Under the pieces are notes generated by a model that worked only from the letters and a program-made list of their open reading frames with translations, was not told the DNA's origin and ran no database searches. A DNA stretch of 64,000 nt from an uncultured Clostridium sp. GTDB taxonomy: Bacteria > Bacillota > Clostridia > TANB77 > CAG-508. Made by a program: the position numbers and the translations under genes. The stretch is taken from assembly GCA_947651825.1 (NCBI GenBank), contig CANTAQ010000005.1:1-64000 (forward strand), in the 5' to 3' direction. Each line of letters starts with the position of its first letter. The first letter of the stretch is position 1. Shown here in pieces: positions 1 through 9,576 of the stretch.

Positions 1-40
1 TTATAATTAATTATTTCTATTTTCATTTTATTCAGCTGCA

Positions 41-152
41 GATACTATTTTTATTGCTTACACTCACTTGTTCTTTGAACTTTTGTTTTCGGAACATGTT
101 TGCCATAGTATTCTTCTGCAAAACTTTTGTTCTTTCAAAATAATTTTTATTG
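41..152. repeat. diverged direct repeat, copy A
   Basis: Shares several blocks with 1052-1162, notably CACTTGTTCTTTGAACTTTT versus TACTTGTTCTTTAAACTTTT, and AATAATTTTTATT near the end. On the minus strand an open stretch encodes ...FRKQKFKEQVS... before a stop. It looks like the decayed end of a duplicated coding sequence, but the family is not recognised. Confidence 0.45.
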
Positions 153-1051
153 GTTTCCTTGATCACTTTTTAACTATATTTTAGCACCTCAATATAAGAC
201 CACTATTGTCTTTTTGATGTGCTCTTTTGCTTATTTTTCTGTTCTCATCATCTTTACTCTATTTCTCGGACCTTTCCCTTTAATCCGATACACTTCCAGA
301 TATGAATTAGATCATATTTTTTATGGATTTTTGATATCATTTACTTTCTATAAAATTTTTTACTTCATCAGATTTATATTAATTTATTCCTCATTTCTTT
401 TTTACATAATTTGTTACTTGCTTTTTAATGGCTCTTGTCTTTACACTTTTTCTTGTTAATTTTAATGTATATTTTTTATCATTTATTCTTCATTTTTACT
501 TATTCTTTCCTCATAAAAATGTTTAAAACTTTCGTTGATATTTTGTTATAATATATATTATTTATTTTAATTTTCAATAATAATAGATAATTCTTGTTAA
601 TTAATTATAATATTTTTTATTTTTTTAATTTATTAAATATTTTTCAATATATTACTCACTTTTATCTTTTTACTTCTATTTCTTTATTAATTTATTTTTA
701 TCCTTTATAAATTTTCCTTTTAATTATTTTTATTTAATAAATTAATTTTATTATTTTATTTATTTGAATTTAATACTTATATTTAAATCCTTTTTATTTA
801 TTTTTATAAAATATTTTATTTAATTTACTTTAATAAATTTCTTTATTAATAATTAACTTATTATTGATTTTTATTTTTTAGTACTTTCCATTAATATTAT
901 AAAATTTAATTTATTTTAATAACTTTTTTATAATAATTATCTTATTACTTTTTTACATCTTGCTTTTCTTATTTTTTATTATCGAAATCTATCTATTTTA
1001 ATTATAAATTTATTATAGTTGATTACTTCTATTTTTTGTTGTTTTATTTCA

Positions 1052-1162
1052 GATAATATTTATATGTCTCTCGCTTACTTGTTCTTTAAACTTTTTTTTA
1101 AATCACGCTCATCATTATTTTGTTCCACAGAATATTTGTTTTTTAAAAATAATTTTTATTTG
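1052..1162. repeat. diverged direct repeat, copy B
   Basis: Partner of the 41-152 repeat, about 1 kb away in the same orientation. On the minus strand it encodes ...DLKKKFKEQVSERH... then a stop. Similarity is patchy, so this is an old duplication or two remnants of one gene family. Confidence 0.45.
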
Positions 1163-1787
1163 TCTTTTTTTTACATTCTTTTCCTCCATTAAATTTCTTC
1201 GAATAATCTCATACTTGTCTTTTGGGTCCGTCTTTTTCTCTATTTTACTATTGCTCTTATCTTCTCTCAGAATTTTATTATTATAATTTCATATGCAAAC
1301 TTTTTTTGCTGTAGTTTTCATAATCTGTTTCTCTATTTTTTAATACCTTTTTTATCGTTCATTTTATTATACTTTTTTTATTATTTATTTTTATTTACTA
1401 TTTGTATTTTTTTTCATACTTTGTTTTTTTACTATTCTTTATAGTATGAATTTTTCATAACTTATTTATAATATTTTTATATTTTTTTACTCCTAATTCT
1501 TTACTAATCTTTTATTTTTTATCTTATATATATAGTTAAAAAAAATCTTCCATTCAATTATAATTTACTTTTTAATAAAATTTATTATAAATTTGATATT
1601 ATATTTTTTATATTTCACATTTATTTTATTATAATAAATGTTTTAGTTTTCTATTATGCCTAAATACTTTAAACCTGTCTATTCTAAGCCTTTTCTACTC
1701 TTTCAATATTAAAAATAAATTATAATTTATTTATTATAATTTATTTTTAAATATTTTTATTCCGCTTTTTTAAACATTTTTATTAAC

Positions 1788-2351
1788 TTAATTATTTATA
1801 ATAAATTCATTCTCAAAACTTATTCCTCCATCTTTAAACCCCATATTATCTTGACCTTCTATTAATATTTTTATTGATTTTATTTCTATTAATTGTGACA
1901 TCGTCTTTTTTAATGATTCTATTATATTTTTTTCAATTTCTATATCCTCTACTTCTATGAAATCCTTTGAAAAATCTAAATATAAAACTCCTTTATCAAT
2001 AGATATATTATTTAATTTTGTACTTTCTGGAATTATAACTAAACTACTTTCATTGTTTGTTCCTTTTAATAATTCTTCTATTATTTTTTTCTCAGGATTT
2101 TCAATTAAATCCCTTGCATCTATACTTTTTACTACTTTTTCTAATAAATTAGTATTTTTATTCAAGAAAAATAATTCAATATTTGTCATTCTTAATTGTT
2201 CTTCTGTTATCTCTTCTTGCGGTATATATTCTTTTATTTGATTATTCTCTTTTTCTCCTGTTATATTGATATAAACTAAATATCCTAAACCTAAAATAAT
2301 TAATAGTATAACTACTATACTAATATACATAACAATTTTTTTATTTTTCAT
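1788..2351 (-). CDS. GerMN-domain lipoprotein-like protein (GerM family)
   Basis: 187-residue protein with an N-terminal membrane segment (about residues 6-29, rich in I/L/V, no lipobox cysteine) and a C-terminal region matching the GerMN pattern: NIELFFLN, then a LLKGTN segment, then ISIDKGVLYLDFSKDF and a final IKILIEGQ strand. GerMN domains occur in sporulation and germination proteins, so an envelope role in spore formation is likely. The ATG at 2351 is chosen because AGAGG lies just upstream; an in-frame ATG at 2414 is possible but lacks a site. It is the leftmost gene of the leftward block and is separated from the tRNA genes by about 270 bases of AT-rich sequence. The exact substrate is unknown. 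Confidence 0.75.
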   Translation of the reverse strand: MKNKKIVMYISIVVILLIILGLGYLVYINITGEKENNQIKEYIPQEEITEEQLRMTNIELFFLNKNTNLLEKVVKSIDARDLIENPEKKIIEELLKGTNNESSLVIIPESTKLNNISIDKGVLYLDFSKDFIEVEDIEIEKNIIESLKKTMSQLIEIKSIKILIEGQDNMGFKDGGISFENEFIINN

Positions 2352-2586
2352 AGCTTTACCTCTTTTCTTTTTCATTAATATTATTCTGTACAAGTTTTTA
2401 GAACTATAAAACACTAATTTTCGTTAAAATCTATTTTAAGCGTTTTTAAATTTTAAATATAGTAATTATATTGTTAGCTTATAAAAACGTCTTATTTTTA
2501 ATTTTAGCAATATCTTTTTTTAATATTTTAATATCAAACTGTTATATCTTTTTTAGTTTATAAAAAAAATATACCTTTACATATAA

Positions 2587-2619
2587 AAAAGAATACATTG
2601 ATTAACAATGTATTCTTTT
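2587..2619 (-). terminator. intrinsic terminator after tRNA-Ser(GCT)
   Basis: Perfect hairpin with 14-base arms (2587-2600 and 2606-2619; core GAATACATTG/CAATGTATTC) followed on the minus strand by a T-run. It lies immediately downstream of the tRNA 3' end. Confidence 0.85.
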
Positions 2620-2620
2620 A

Positions 2621-2713
2621 TGGCGGAGATTGAGGGATTTGAACCCTCGCGGCCACTTACGCAACCCTAACGGTTTAGCAAACCGTCCCCTTCAACCACT
2701 TGGGTAAATCTCC
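2621..2713 (-). tRNA. tRNA-Ser (GCT anticodon)
   Basis: 93-base class II tRNA. On the minus strand it starts GGAGATTTACCC and ends ATCTCCGCCA, so the CCA end is encoded. The anticodon arm reads CGGTTTGCTAAACCG with GCT in the loop. A long variable arm and a T-loop of the GGGTTCAAATCCC type are present, as expected for serine tRNA. Confidence 0.95.
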
Positions 2714-2724
2714 TTTTAAAAATT

Positions 2725-2764
2725 AAAAGTGAATTTTGTGTGAAACACATAATCTTCACTTTTA
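2725..2764 (-). terminator. hairpin terminator after tRNA-Ser(TGA)
   Basis: Inverted repeat AAAAGTGAA ... TTCACTTTT between the two tRNA genes, with an inner TGTGTGAAACACA palindrome. On the minus strand it is followed by A/T-rich sequence and would end the upstream tRNA transcript before the next tRNA. Confidence 0.6.
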
Positions 2765-2772
2765 TTAATATA

Positions 2773-2864
2773 TGGCGGAGAGGGTGGGATTCGAACCCAC
2801 GATGGGCTACAAACCCATGCCAATTTTCAAGACTGGTGCCTTAAACCAACTCGACCACCTCTCC
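2773..2864 (-). tRNA. tRNA-Ser (TGA anticodon)
   Basis: 92-base class II tRNA. On the minus strand it starts GGAGAGGTGGTCGAG and ends CCCTCTCCGCCA with encoded CCA. The anticodon arm CCAGTCTTGAAAATTGG places TGA in a seven-base loop. A long variable arm is visible. It pairs with the neighbouring tRNA-Ser(GCT) to cover both serine codon boxes. Confidence 0.95.
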
Positions 2865-2975
2865 AATTAAAAGACAACTATAAGTTTACCATGTACTGCA
2901 TAAAAAGTCAAGTGTTTTTACAAATTTATATCTATATTTCATTTATTATTATATCTAATTTTATCTTTACTATGT

Positions 2976-3010
2976 AAAAATCCTTGTCAAATACATTCAC
3001 AAGGATTTTT
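2976..3010 (-). terminator. intrinsic terminator of the parA-parB end of the operon
   Basis: Arms AAAAATCCTTGT (2976-2987) and ACAAGGATTTTT (2999-3010) with an 11-base loop, 11 bases downstream of the parB stop on the minus strand, ending in a T-run. It marks the end of the long leftward origin operon. Confidence 0.85.
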
Positions 3011-3021
3011 TATTTACATAA

Positions 3022-3870
3022 TTATTTAATTTTTTCTAAAATTCTGCTCAATTCCTCATTTGAGCTATATTGTATTACTATTTTTCCTGCTCTTTTTCCT
3101 GCATTTAACTTTACTTTTGATCCGAAAAAACTTCTGAAAGAATCTTCTATTTCTCTATATATTGGCTCATATCTACTTTCGTCTTTTGAGTTGTTTTTCT
3201 TTTTTATTTTCATTTGCTTTTCTACTTCTCTTACACTATCGCCTGTTTTTATTATATATAAAGCCGCTTGATATTGCTTTTCTTTATCTTCTATAGATAA
3301 TAAACTTCTACAATGTCCTTCTGTAAGACTTCCTTCTAAAACTAAATCTATAACTCTTTGGTCCAAATTTAGTATTCTCATTGTGTTTGCAATTCCACTT
3401 CTACTTACTCCTAATTTGTCTGCCAATTCTTGTTGTTTCATTCCATATTTTTCTATAATTTCTTTTAAAGCTCTTGCTTTTTCAATTGGATTTAAATCTT
3501 CTCTTTGTATATTTTCTATCAAAGCTATTTCTTTATTTTTCTGTTCTGTATATTCTCTTACTATAGCTGGAATTTCAGTTAATCCTGCTCTTTTAGAAGC
3601 TCTCCATCTTCTTTCTCCAGCAACTATCTGATAATAATCATTTTGCTTTGTTACAATTATTGGTTGTATTACTCCATATTCCTTTATTGAATTTGATAGT
3701 TCTTCTATCTTTTCATCATCAAAAGTTATCCTTGGTTGATTCTTATTTGGCTCAACATCAATGATTTTTAAGTTAATTATATTTTCGCCTTCTTTTATTT
3801 TTTCTTCCTCTTCTATATTATTTGAAAACAGTGCATCTAATCCTTTTCCTAAACCTGTCATTTTTGCCAA
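3022..3870 (-). CDS. parB: ParB/Spo0J chromosome-partitioning protein
   Basis: 282-residue CTP-dependent DNA clamp that loads at parS sites and spreads to organise the origin region and recruit SMC. Features in order: basic N-terminus GLGKGLDALF, the ParB/Srx-like domain with the CTP-binding signature GERRWRA (about residue 84), the HTH region (QELADKLGVSRSGIANTMRILNL), and a C-terminal dimerisation segment. The TTG at 3870 is chosen because GGGGGAG sits six bases upstream; the ATG at 3861 (MTGLGKG) is the alternative. It lies just after parA and is the last gene before a strong terminator. Confidence 0.96.
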   Translation of the reverse strand: MAKMTGLGKGLDALFSNNIEEEEKIKEGENIINLKIIDVEPNKNQPRITFDDEKIEELSNSIKEYGVIQPIIVTKQNDYYQIVAGERRWRASKRAGLTEIPAIVREYTEQKNKEIALIENIQREDLNPIEKARALKEIIEKYGMKQQELADKLGVSRSGIANTMRILNLDQRVIDLVLEGSLTEGHCRSLLSIEDKEKQYQAALYIIKTGDSVREVEKQMKIKKKNNSKDESRYEPIYREIEDSFRSFFGSKVKLNAGKRAGKIVIQYSSNEELSRILEKIK

Positions 3871-3887
3871 TTTTTTCTCCCCCTTGT

Positions 3888-4652
3888 TTATTTTTTCTTA
3901 GATTTTAATAATTCATTTGCCAATTTCTCATAACATTTAGATCCTTTAGATTTTGGTGCGTATACGCTTATTGGCATACCATAGCTTGGTGCTTCACTCA
4001 GTTTAACATTTCTTGGTATAATAGTTTTATATACATTATCTTTAAAATATTTTTTAACTTCACTTACTACTTGATTAGATATATTTGTTCTAGTATCACT
4101 CATTGTAAGAATTACACCTTCTATATATAATTCTTTATTAAGCTGTTTTTTTATTAAATTAATCGTATTCATAAGTTGTCCTACACCTTCTAGTGCATAA
4201 TATTCACACTGAATTGGTATCATTACTGAATTCGCTGCAGTTAAAGCATTTATTGTTAAAAGTCCTAAAGATGGTGGACAATCAATAATAATATAATTAT
4301 ATTTATCCTCTAATTCCTCTAATTTTTCTTTCATTTTTGTTTCCCTTGAAATCATATTTACAAGTTCAACTTCAGCTCCAGCTAAATTAATATTTGAAGG
4401 GCAAACGAATAAATTTTTTACTGCTGTTTTTACTACAGCTTCTTCAAAAGTAGTATCTCCAACAAGTATATTATATATAGATTTATTTTTGTTTTTTTCT
4501 ACACCTAAACCACTTGTTGCATTACCTTGAGGATCTTCATCTATCAATAAAACTTTTTTACCTTTTTGTGCTAATGTAGTACTTAAGTTTACTGCTGTTG
4601 TTGTTTTTCCTACTCCACCTTTTTGATTAACAATTGCTATAATTTTACTCAA
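3888..4652 (-). CDS. parA: ParA/Soj ATPase
   Basis: 254-residue Walker-type ATPase that acts with ParB in origin segregation and, in Soj relatives, modulates DnaA. Deviant Walker A KGGVGKTTTAVNLS is near the N-terminus, Walker A' follows at DEDPQGNAT, and Walker B is IIIDCPPSLG. The start is TTG at 4652 (SKIIAIVNQKGG) with GGAGGGG six bases upstream; the frame stays open upstream to 4739, but that part has no ribosome site and no ParA-like sequence. parB follows after 17 bases. Both genes of the pair therefore use TTG starts. Confidence 0.95.
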   Translation of the reverse strand: MSKIIAIVNQKGGVGKTTTAVNLSTTLAQKGKKVLLIDEDPQGNATSGLGVEKNKNKSIYNILVGDTTFEEAVVKTAVKNLFVCPSNINLAGAEVELVNMISRETKMKEKLEELEDKYNYIIIDCPPSLGLLTINALTAANSVMIPIQCEYYALEGVGQLMNTINLIKKQLNKELYIEGVILTMSDTRTNISNQVVSEVKKYFKDNVYKTIIPRNVKLSEAPSYGMPISVYAPKSKGSKCYEKLANELLKSKKK

Positions 4653-4794
4653 AATAACCCCTCCTAAATATAACATTACAATGATATAATTTTTTGATAT
4701 AAAAGTCAATATAATACTATAATTTTTGCTAATTTTCAAAATAAATTTAGTTATTACTATTTTGTTTTATAACAGAAAAACCTGTGTTTTCATG

Positions 4795-4824
4795 TGTTTC
4801 ACGTCTTTTGTTTTTTGTGAAACA
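4795..4824. promoter_or_regulatory. split parS-like inverted repeat
   Basis: Two perfect parS half-sites, TGTTTCAC (4795-4802) and GTGAAACA (4817-4824), face each other but are separated by 14 bases instead of abutting. They lie directly after the rsmG stop, between rsmG and parA. Consensus parS is these two halves fused. It could be a disrupted parS, a low-affinity ParB site, or a weak terminator hairpin for rsmG. Confidence 0.4.
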
Positions 4825-4827
4825 TTT

Positions 4828-5547
4828 TTATAATGGTTTGTTATTTGGTGTTCCTGCTTTTCTAGGATATTGTTTTGGTGTATGCGCTATTTTTTCTATT
4901 ATAACAATAGTTCTTGCAATATCACTTTCTGGTAATAAAAACTCTTCTACTTTTTTTATTTTTCCTCCCAATACATCTATTGCTCTTTTTGATTCCTCTA
5001 ATTCGCTAATAATATTTGGACCCTTTAAACAAATACATTCTCCTCCAACTTTTACAAATGGTATCATATATTCAACTAAAGTATTTAATTTTGACACCGC
5101 TCTTGATGTTGCTATATCAAATTTTTCTCTATATTTATTATTTGTTCCTGCTTCTTCAGCTCTTGAATGAATTGCTTTTATGTTTTTTAAATTTAATTTC
5201 TCAACAACTTCATTTATAAAATTAATTCTCTTACTCAAAGAATCTAACAACAAAAATTCATTTTCTTCATTTATTATTTTTAAAGGAATTCCTGGAAACC
5301 CCGCACCTGTCCCTACATCAACTATATTATATTTATTTTCTATATATTTTTGTATTATAATTGAATCAATAAAATGTTTTAAAATTATTTCTTTTTCATC
5401 TGTTATTGCGGTTAAATTCATAACTTTGTTCTTTTCTAATAAAAAGTTCATAAATTTATACATATTTTCCTTCTGTATACTATTCAATCTTAGCTCTGTT
5501 TTTTTTAAATATTTATCAAATTCTTGTTCAAACGTATAAAAATCCAT
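4828..5547 (-). CDS. rsmG: 16S rRNA (guanine-N7) methyltransferase RsmG
   Basis: 239 residues, the usual length. It methylates N7 of a conserved G in the 16S 530 loop using S-adenosylmethionine. The SAM-binding motif DVGTGAGFPGIPL lies near residue 77 and ATSRAVSKL further on matches the family. The ATG at 5547 is chosen; a TTG at 5550 is equally well placed behind AAAGG. It follows mnmG by 14 bases and precedes parA, the standard Firmicute order around oriC. Confidence 0.95.
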   Translation of the reverse strand: MDFYTFEQEFDKYLKKTELRLNSIQKENMYKFMNFLLEKNKVMNLTAITDEKEIILKHFIDSIIIQKYIENKYNIVDVGTGAGFPGIPLKIINEENEFLLLDSLSKRINFINEVVEKLNLKNIKAIHSRAEEAGTNNKYREKFDIATSRAVSKLNTLVEYMIPFVKVGGECICLKGPNIISELEESKRAIDVLGGKIKKVEEFLLPESDIARTIVIIEKIAHTPKQYPRKAGTPNNKPL

Positions 5548-5561
5548 CAAATTTACCTTTC

Positions 5562-7436
5562 TTACTTATTTTTATTTTGTTCCAAATATATTAATAAAAC
5601 TGTTATATCTGCTGGTGAAATTCCTGAAATTCTTGAAGCTTGTCCTATTGAATTTGGCTTAAATTTATCTAATTTCTGTCTAGCCTCTAAACTTATTCCT
5701 TGCATATTCAAGTAATCTATTTCCTCGGATAAAAACTTGTTTTCCAATTTTTTAAATTTTTCTACTTGTGCTAATTGTAGTTTAATATAACCTTCATATT
5801 TTACTTCTATTTCTACTTCTTCTTGCTCTGCAGTTGTCAATTCTGGTCTTTCTTCATCAATTTTATTTAATGCTTTATAACTAATTTCTGTTCTTTTTAA
5901 TAATTCTATTAATTTTACTCCATTGTTTATTTCTGAAGAATTATTTTCTCTCAAAAATTCATTTACTTCTATTGTTGGTTTAATAACTGTTTTTCTTAAT
6001 CTTTCTATTTCTTTTTCAATATTTTTCTTTTTTGATAAAAATTTTTCATATTTTTCTTTTGATATTAATCCTACATTATAACCTATTTCTGTTAATCTCA
6101 TATCTGCATTATCTTGTCTTAGTAATAATCTATATTCTGCTCTAGATGTCATCATTCTATATGGTTCATTAGTTCCTTTTGTTACTATATCATCTATCAG
6201 AACTCCTATATAAGCATCTGAACGATGTAATATCACAGGTTCCTTTTTTTCTATTTGTAATGCTGCATTTATACCTGCTATAATTCCTTGTGCAGCAGCT
6301 TCTTCATAACCCGATGTTCCATTTATTTGTCCTGCAAAAAACATACCTTTAATATTTTTTAACTCTAAAGATAGTTTTAATTGTGATGGTTCTATACAAT
6401 CGTATTCTATTGCATATGCTGGTCTTGTAAATTCAACTTTTTCAAGTCCTGCAATAGTTCTATACATTTCTATTTGAACATCTTCTGGTAAAGACGAACT
6501 CATTCCTTGAACATACATTTCTTCTGTATCAGTACCCATAGGTTCTATAAATATTTGATGTTTTTCTTTATCACTAAATCTAACTACTTTATCTTCTATA
6601 GAAGGACAATATCGAGGTCCTGTTCCTTCTATTTCCCCAGCATATAATGGCGATCTATGTAAGTTTTTCTTGATAATTTCATGAGTTTTTTCATTAGTAT
6701 ATGTAAGATAACAGGGAACTTGTTCTATATTTAAATTACTATTTTCAAAAGAAAATGGAACAATTTGTTCATCTCCTTCTTGTATAGTCATTTTTGAAAA
6801 GTCAATACTTTTTCTATTAACTCTTGCTGGAGTTCCTGTTTTAAATCTTACTATATCAATTCCTAATTTTTTTAAACATTCTGATAACTTATTTGCTGGA
6901 AATACACCATCTGGCCCACTTTCATAATTGACCTCACCTATATATATCTTACCCTTCAAATAAGTCCCTGTTGCTAAAATTACAGCTTTTACATTATAGA
7001 TTGCCCCTATATTTGTTTTCACTGCACAAACTTCTCCATTTTCAACTTTTATATCAACTATTTCAGCCTGTTTTATAAATAAATTATCTTGTTTTTCTAA
7101 TGTATGTTTCATTTCTCTTTGATACTTTTTTCTATCAGCTTGAGCCCTTAAAGAATACACTGCTGGCCCTTTTGATTTATTAAGCATTTTTGATTGAATA
7201 AAAGACTTATCTATATTTTTTCCCATTTCTCCTCCAAGAGCATCTATTTCCCTTACCAGATGACCTTTTGAAGTTCCTCCTATGTTTGGATTACATGGCA
7301 TATTCGCAATATTTTCCAAAGTAATTGAAAATAATAATGTTTTGTGCCCTTTACGAGCACATGCAAGAGCTGCTTCACATCCAGCATGTCCAGCTCCAAT
7401 TACTGCTATATCATATTCTCCAGCATTATAATTCAT
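5562..7436 (-). CDS. mnmG: tRNA U34 carboxymethylaminomethyl modification enzyme MnmG (GidA)
   Basis: 624-residue FAD-dependent subunit that, with MnmE, modifies the wobble uridine of tRNAs. The N-terminal dinucleotide-binding motif [17 protein letters not shown], the signature GTFLKG-like GTYLKGKIY, and [22 protein letters not shown] are clear; the C-terminal helical part ends [16 protein letters not shown] lies upstream of the ATG. The downstream gap to rsmG is 14 bases, indicating one operon with mnmE. Confidence 0.97.
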   Translation of the reverse strand: MNYNAGEYDIAVIGAGHAGCEAALACARKGHKTLLFSITLENIANMPCNPNIGGTSKGHLVREIDALGGEMGKNIDKSFIQSKMLNKSKGPAVYSLRAQADRKKYQREMKHTLEKQDNLFIKQAEIVDIKVENGEVCAVKTNIGAIYNVKAVILATGTYLKGKIYIGEVNYESGPDGVFPANKLSECLKKLGIDIVRFKTGTPARVNRKSIDFSKMTIQEGDEQIVPFSFENSNLNIEQVPCYLTYTNEKTHEIIKKNLHRSPLYAGEIEGTGPRYCPSIEDKVVRFSDKEKHQIFIEPMGTDTEEMYVQGMSSSLPEDVQIEMYRTIAGLEKVEFTRPAYAIEYDCIEPSQLKLSLELKNIKGMFFAGQINGTSGYEEAAAQGIIAGINAALQIEKKEPVILHRSDAYIGVLIDDIVTKGTNEPYRMMTSRAEYRLLLRQDNADMRLTEIGYNVGLISKEKYEKFLSKKKNIEKEIERLRKTVIKPTIEVNEFLRENNSSEINNGVKLIELLKRTEISYKALNKIDEERPELTTAEQEEVEIEVKYEGYIKLQLAQVEKFKKLENKFLSEEIDYLNMQGISLEARQKLDKFKPNSIGQASRISGISPADITVLLIYLEQNKNK

Positions 7437-7450
7437 TTTGTTTTACACCT

Positions 7451-8827
7451 CTATTTTCCTAAGCAAAATTTAGAGAAAATACTCTTTATTAAATCTTCTG
7501 AGACATTATTTCCTGTTATTTCTCCTAAATTTTCTAAAATTTCTTTTATTTTTATTGATATTATATCAATTGGTTCCATTCTTTTAATTTCTTCTATTGA
7601 TTCATTTATCGCAACAATAGCTTTACTTATCAAATCTTGATGTCGTACATTAGTTATCAAAATATTATTATCTGATTCTATTTCACTTAAATTAAACATA
7701 TTAACCAATTCTTTATATATTTTTTCTATTCCTATATCATTTTTGGCTGATATTTTTATAATTTTTTTCCCTGTAACCTGTCCTTCCGTAAGAACATCTT
7801 GTTTTTGTTCTTTTAAGTCAATTTTATTTAAGACCACAATTGCCCTTTTATCTTTTATAATATTTAAAATTTCTTTGTCCTGTTCTTCTAATTTTTTTGA
7901 ATTATCAAATACAGCTATTACAACATCACTTTCATTTGCAGACTTTTTTGATTTTTCTATTCCTATCTGCTCTATCATATTATCTGTTTTTCTTATACCT
8001 GCCGTATCTATAATTTTAAAAGGAATTCCCTCTATTAAAACCTGTTCTTCTATTAAATCTCTTGTTGTTCCTTCTATATCTGTTACTATAGCTCTTTCTT
8101 CTTTTAATATCCTATTAAGTAAAGATGATTTCCCTGCATTTGGGCTACCTATAATAGATAATTTTATCCCATCTTTTATAATTTTTCCATTTTCGAAACT
8201 TTTAGAAAGTTCTTCTAATTCTGTTTTTACTTTTTCCAATATTTCTTCTGCATTTTTATATGATACTTCTTCAACATCATATTCGGGATAATCTATATTT
8301 GCTTCAATATTGACCATTAAATCTAATAATTCATCTCTACTCTTATTAATTTTTTTAGATAAATATCCTTCTAACTGATTTGCTGATTCTTGAGCTTCTT
8401 TTGATGACTTTGCATTTATCAAATCAATAATAGCTTCTGCTTGTGTTAAATCTATTCTCCCATTCAAAAAAGCTCTTTTTGAAAATTCTCCAGGTTCTGC
8501 TAAAACAGCTCCATTTGATAGGCAAACTTCTAATATTTTTTTTAAAACAATCATACCACCATGTGAATTAATTTCACACATATTTTCAGCAGTATAACTT
8601 TTTGGAGCTTTAAAATAAGAAACTAAAACTTCATCTATAATCTTTTTGCTTTCAGGATTAATTATTTTTCCATATTTCATTCTATAGCCTTCTATTTCAT
8701 CTATTTTTTGAGGATTTTTAGCTATAAAAATTTTATTTATTATTTCAAAACAATTTTCTCCACTTAACCTTATTATTCCAATCCCACCCATACCTGGTGC
8801 GGTTGAAATTGCTACTATTGTTGACAT
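7451..8827 (-). CDS. mnmE: tRNA modification GTPase MnmE (TrmE)
   Basis: 458-residue partner of MnmG. The N-terminal tetrahydrofolate-binding domain starts DTIVAI-like STIVAISTAPGMGGIGIIRLSG; the G domain has GSPNAGKSSLLN (G1), GTTRDLIEE (G2), DTAGIRKT (G3) and NKIDL (G4); the protein ends FCLGK, the conserved C-terminal cysteine motif. GGAG lies close upstream of the ATG at 8827. It is 14 bases from mnmG. Confidence 0.97.
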   Translation of the reverse strand: MSTIVAISTAPGMGGIGIIRLSGENCFEIINKIFIAKNPQKIDEIEGYRMKYGKIINPESKKIIDEVLVSYFKAPKSYTAENMCEINSHGGMIVLKKILEVCLSNGAVLAEPGEFSKRAFLNGRIDLTQAEAIIDLINAKSSKEAQESANQLEGYLSKKINKSRDELLDLMVNIEANIDYPEYDVEEVSYKNAEEILEKVKTELEELSKSFENGKIIKDGIKLSIIGSPNAGKSSLLNRILKEERAIVTDIEGTTRDLIEEQVLIEGIPFKIIDTAGIRKTDNMIEQIGIEKSKKSANESDVVIAVFDNSKKLEEQDKEILNIIKDKRAIVVLNKIDLKEQKQDVLTEGQVTGKKIIKISAKNDIGIEKIYKELVNMFNLSEIESDNNILITNVRHQDLISKAIVAINESIEEIKRMEPIDIISIKIKEILENLGEITGNNVSEDLIKSIFSKFCLGK

Positions 8828-8886
8828 TTTTCTCTCCTTTTTTTGTATAAATTTAGGCAGATATAAAATCTGCCCATTTTTAATAT

Positions 8887-9576
8887 TTATTTTAATGAAA
8901 TCACAAGTCTTCTATGAGGTTCTTCACCCTTACTAAAAGTCTTAACTTTATCATTATCTTGTAACTTTGTATGTATTATTTTTCTCTCAAAAGCAGACAT
9001 TGGTTCTAAAGTAATAGATTTTTTTGTTTTAATAACAGTTTTAGATATTTTTTCTGCTAATTCTTCTAATGTTTTTTGTCTCCTTTTTCTATAATCTCCA
9101 ACATCTAAAATCACCATTATTTTTGAAGAAATATTTTTATTAGCTATAGCTGTTATTAATATTTGCAATGAATTTATTGTTGTACCTCTATATCCAATTA
9201 AATTATTAATTTCTTCTCCATTAATATTAACATTTATAATAAAGTCTTTTATATTAATATCTATTTTTAAATTCTTATCTAATATTTCATTTAAAAATTT
9301 TTCTATTCTTTTTGATGCTTCTTCTATTTCTATAATGTTTTTATTAATATTTCTCTTTTTTACAGATTCTTTATTACAACTATTACTTTCTACATTTTCC
9401 TTCAAAGTCATTTCTATTTTAACTACTCTTGGTGCTAAAATACTATAAAAACTTCTCTTCTTCTCTTCTTCTAAAGTCTTTATTTCTACCATATCTTTAG
9501 AAACATTTAATTCTTTTAATCCCTTTTCTATAGCTTCTTTTGTTGTATTTCCTTCAACTATTATACTTTTAGGCAT
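8887..9576 (-). CDS. jag: Jag/KhpB RNA-binding protein
   Basis: 229 residues. Order of domains: Jag-N (KSIIVEGNTTKEAIEKGLKEL), a charged linker, a KH domain with the GYRG-type loop (NLIGYRGTTINSLQ, about residue 137), and a C-terminal R3H domain (LEPMSAFERKIIHTKLQ ... GEEPHRRLVISLK). Jag/KhpB proteins bind RNA with KhpA and influence envelope synthesis; in Bacillus the gene is linked to spoIIIJ. The start overlaps the yidC end by eight bases, so translation is coupled. Confidence 0.93.
   Translation of the reverse strand: MPKSIIVEGNTTKEAIEKGLKELNVSKDMVEIKTLEEEKKRSFYSILAPRVVKIEMTLKENVESNSCNKESVKKRNINKNIIEIEEASKRIEKFLNEILDKNLKIDINIKDFIINVNINGEEINNLIGYRGTTINSLQILITAIANKNISSKIMVILDVGDYRKRRQKTLEELAEKISKTVIKTKKSITLEPMSAFERKIIHTKLQDNDKVKTFSKGEEPHRRLVISLK

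Larger units (their letters stand above)
1..1787. other. AT-rich gene-poor region
   Basis: About 1.8 kb with no convincing gene. The plus strand is strongly T-rich with long T/A runs. The only open frame of any length (214-459, plus) is a low-complexity Phe/Ile/Leu/Tyr string without a ribosome site and is not accepted. Two diverged direct repeats lie here (41-152 and 1052-1162); read on the minus strand both contain the residues KFKEQVS, so the region may hold decayed gene remnants. Nothing else is recognised. Confidence 0.6.

Noticed and set aside
214..459. 81-codon plus-strand open frame in the AT-rich desert
   Set aside because: Low-complexity F/I/L/Y composition, no ribosome site and no resemblance to a protein family.
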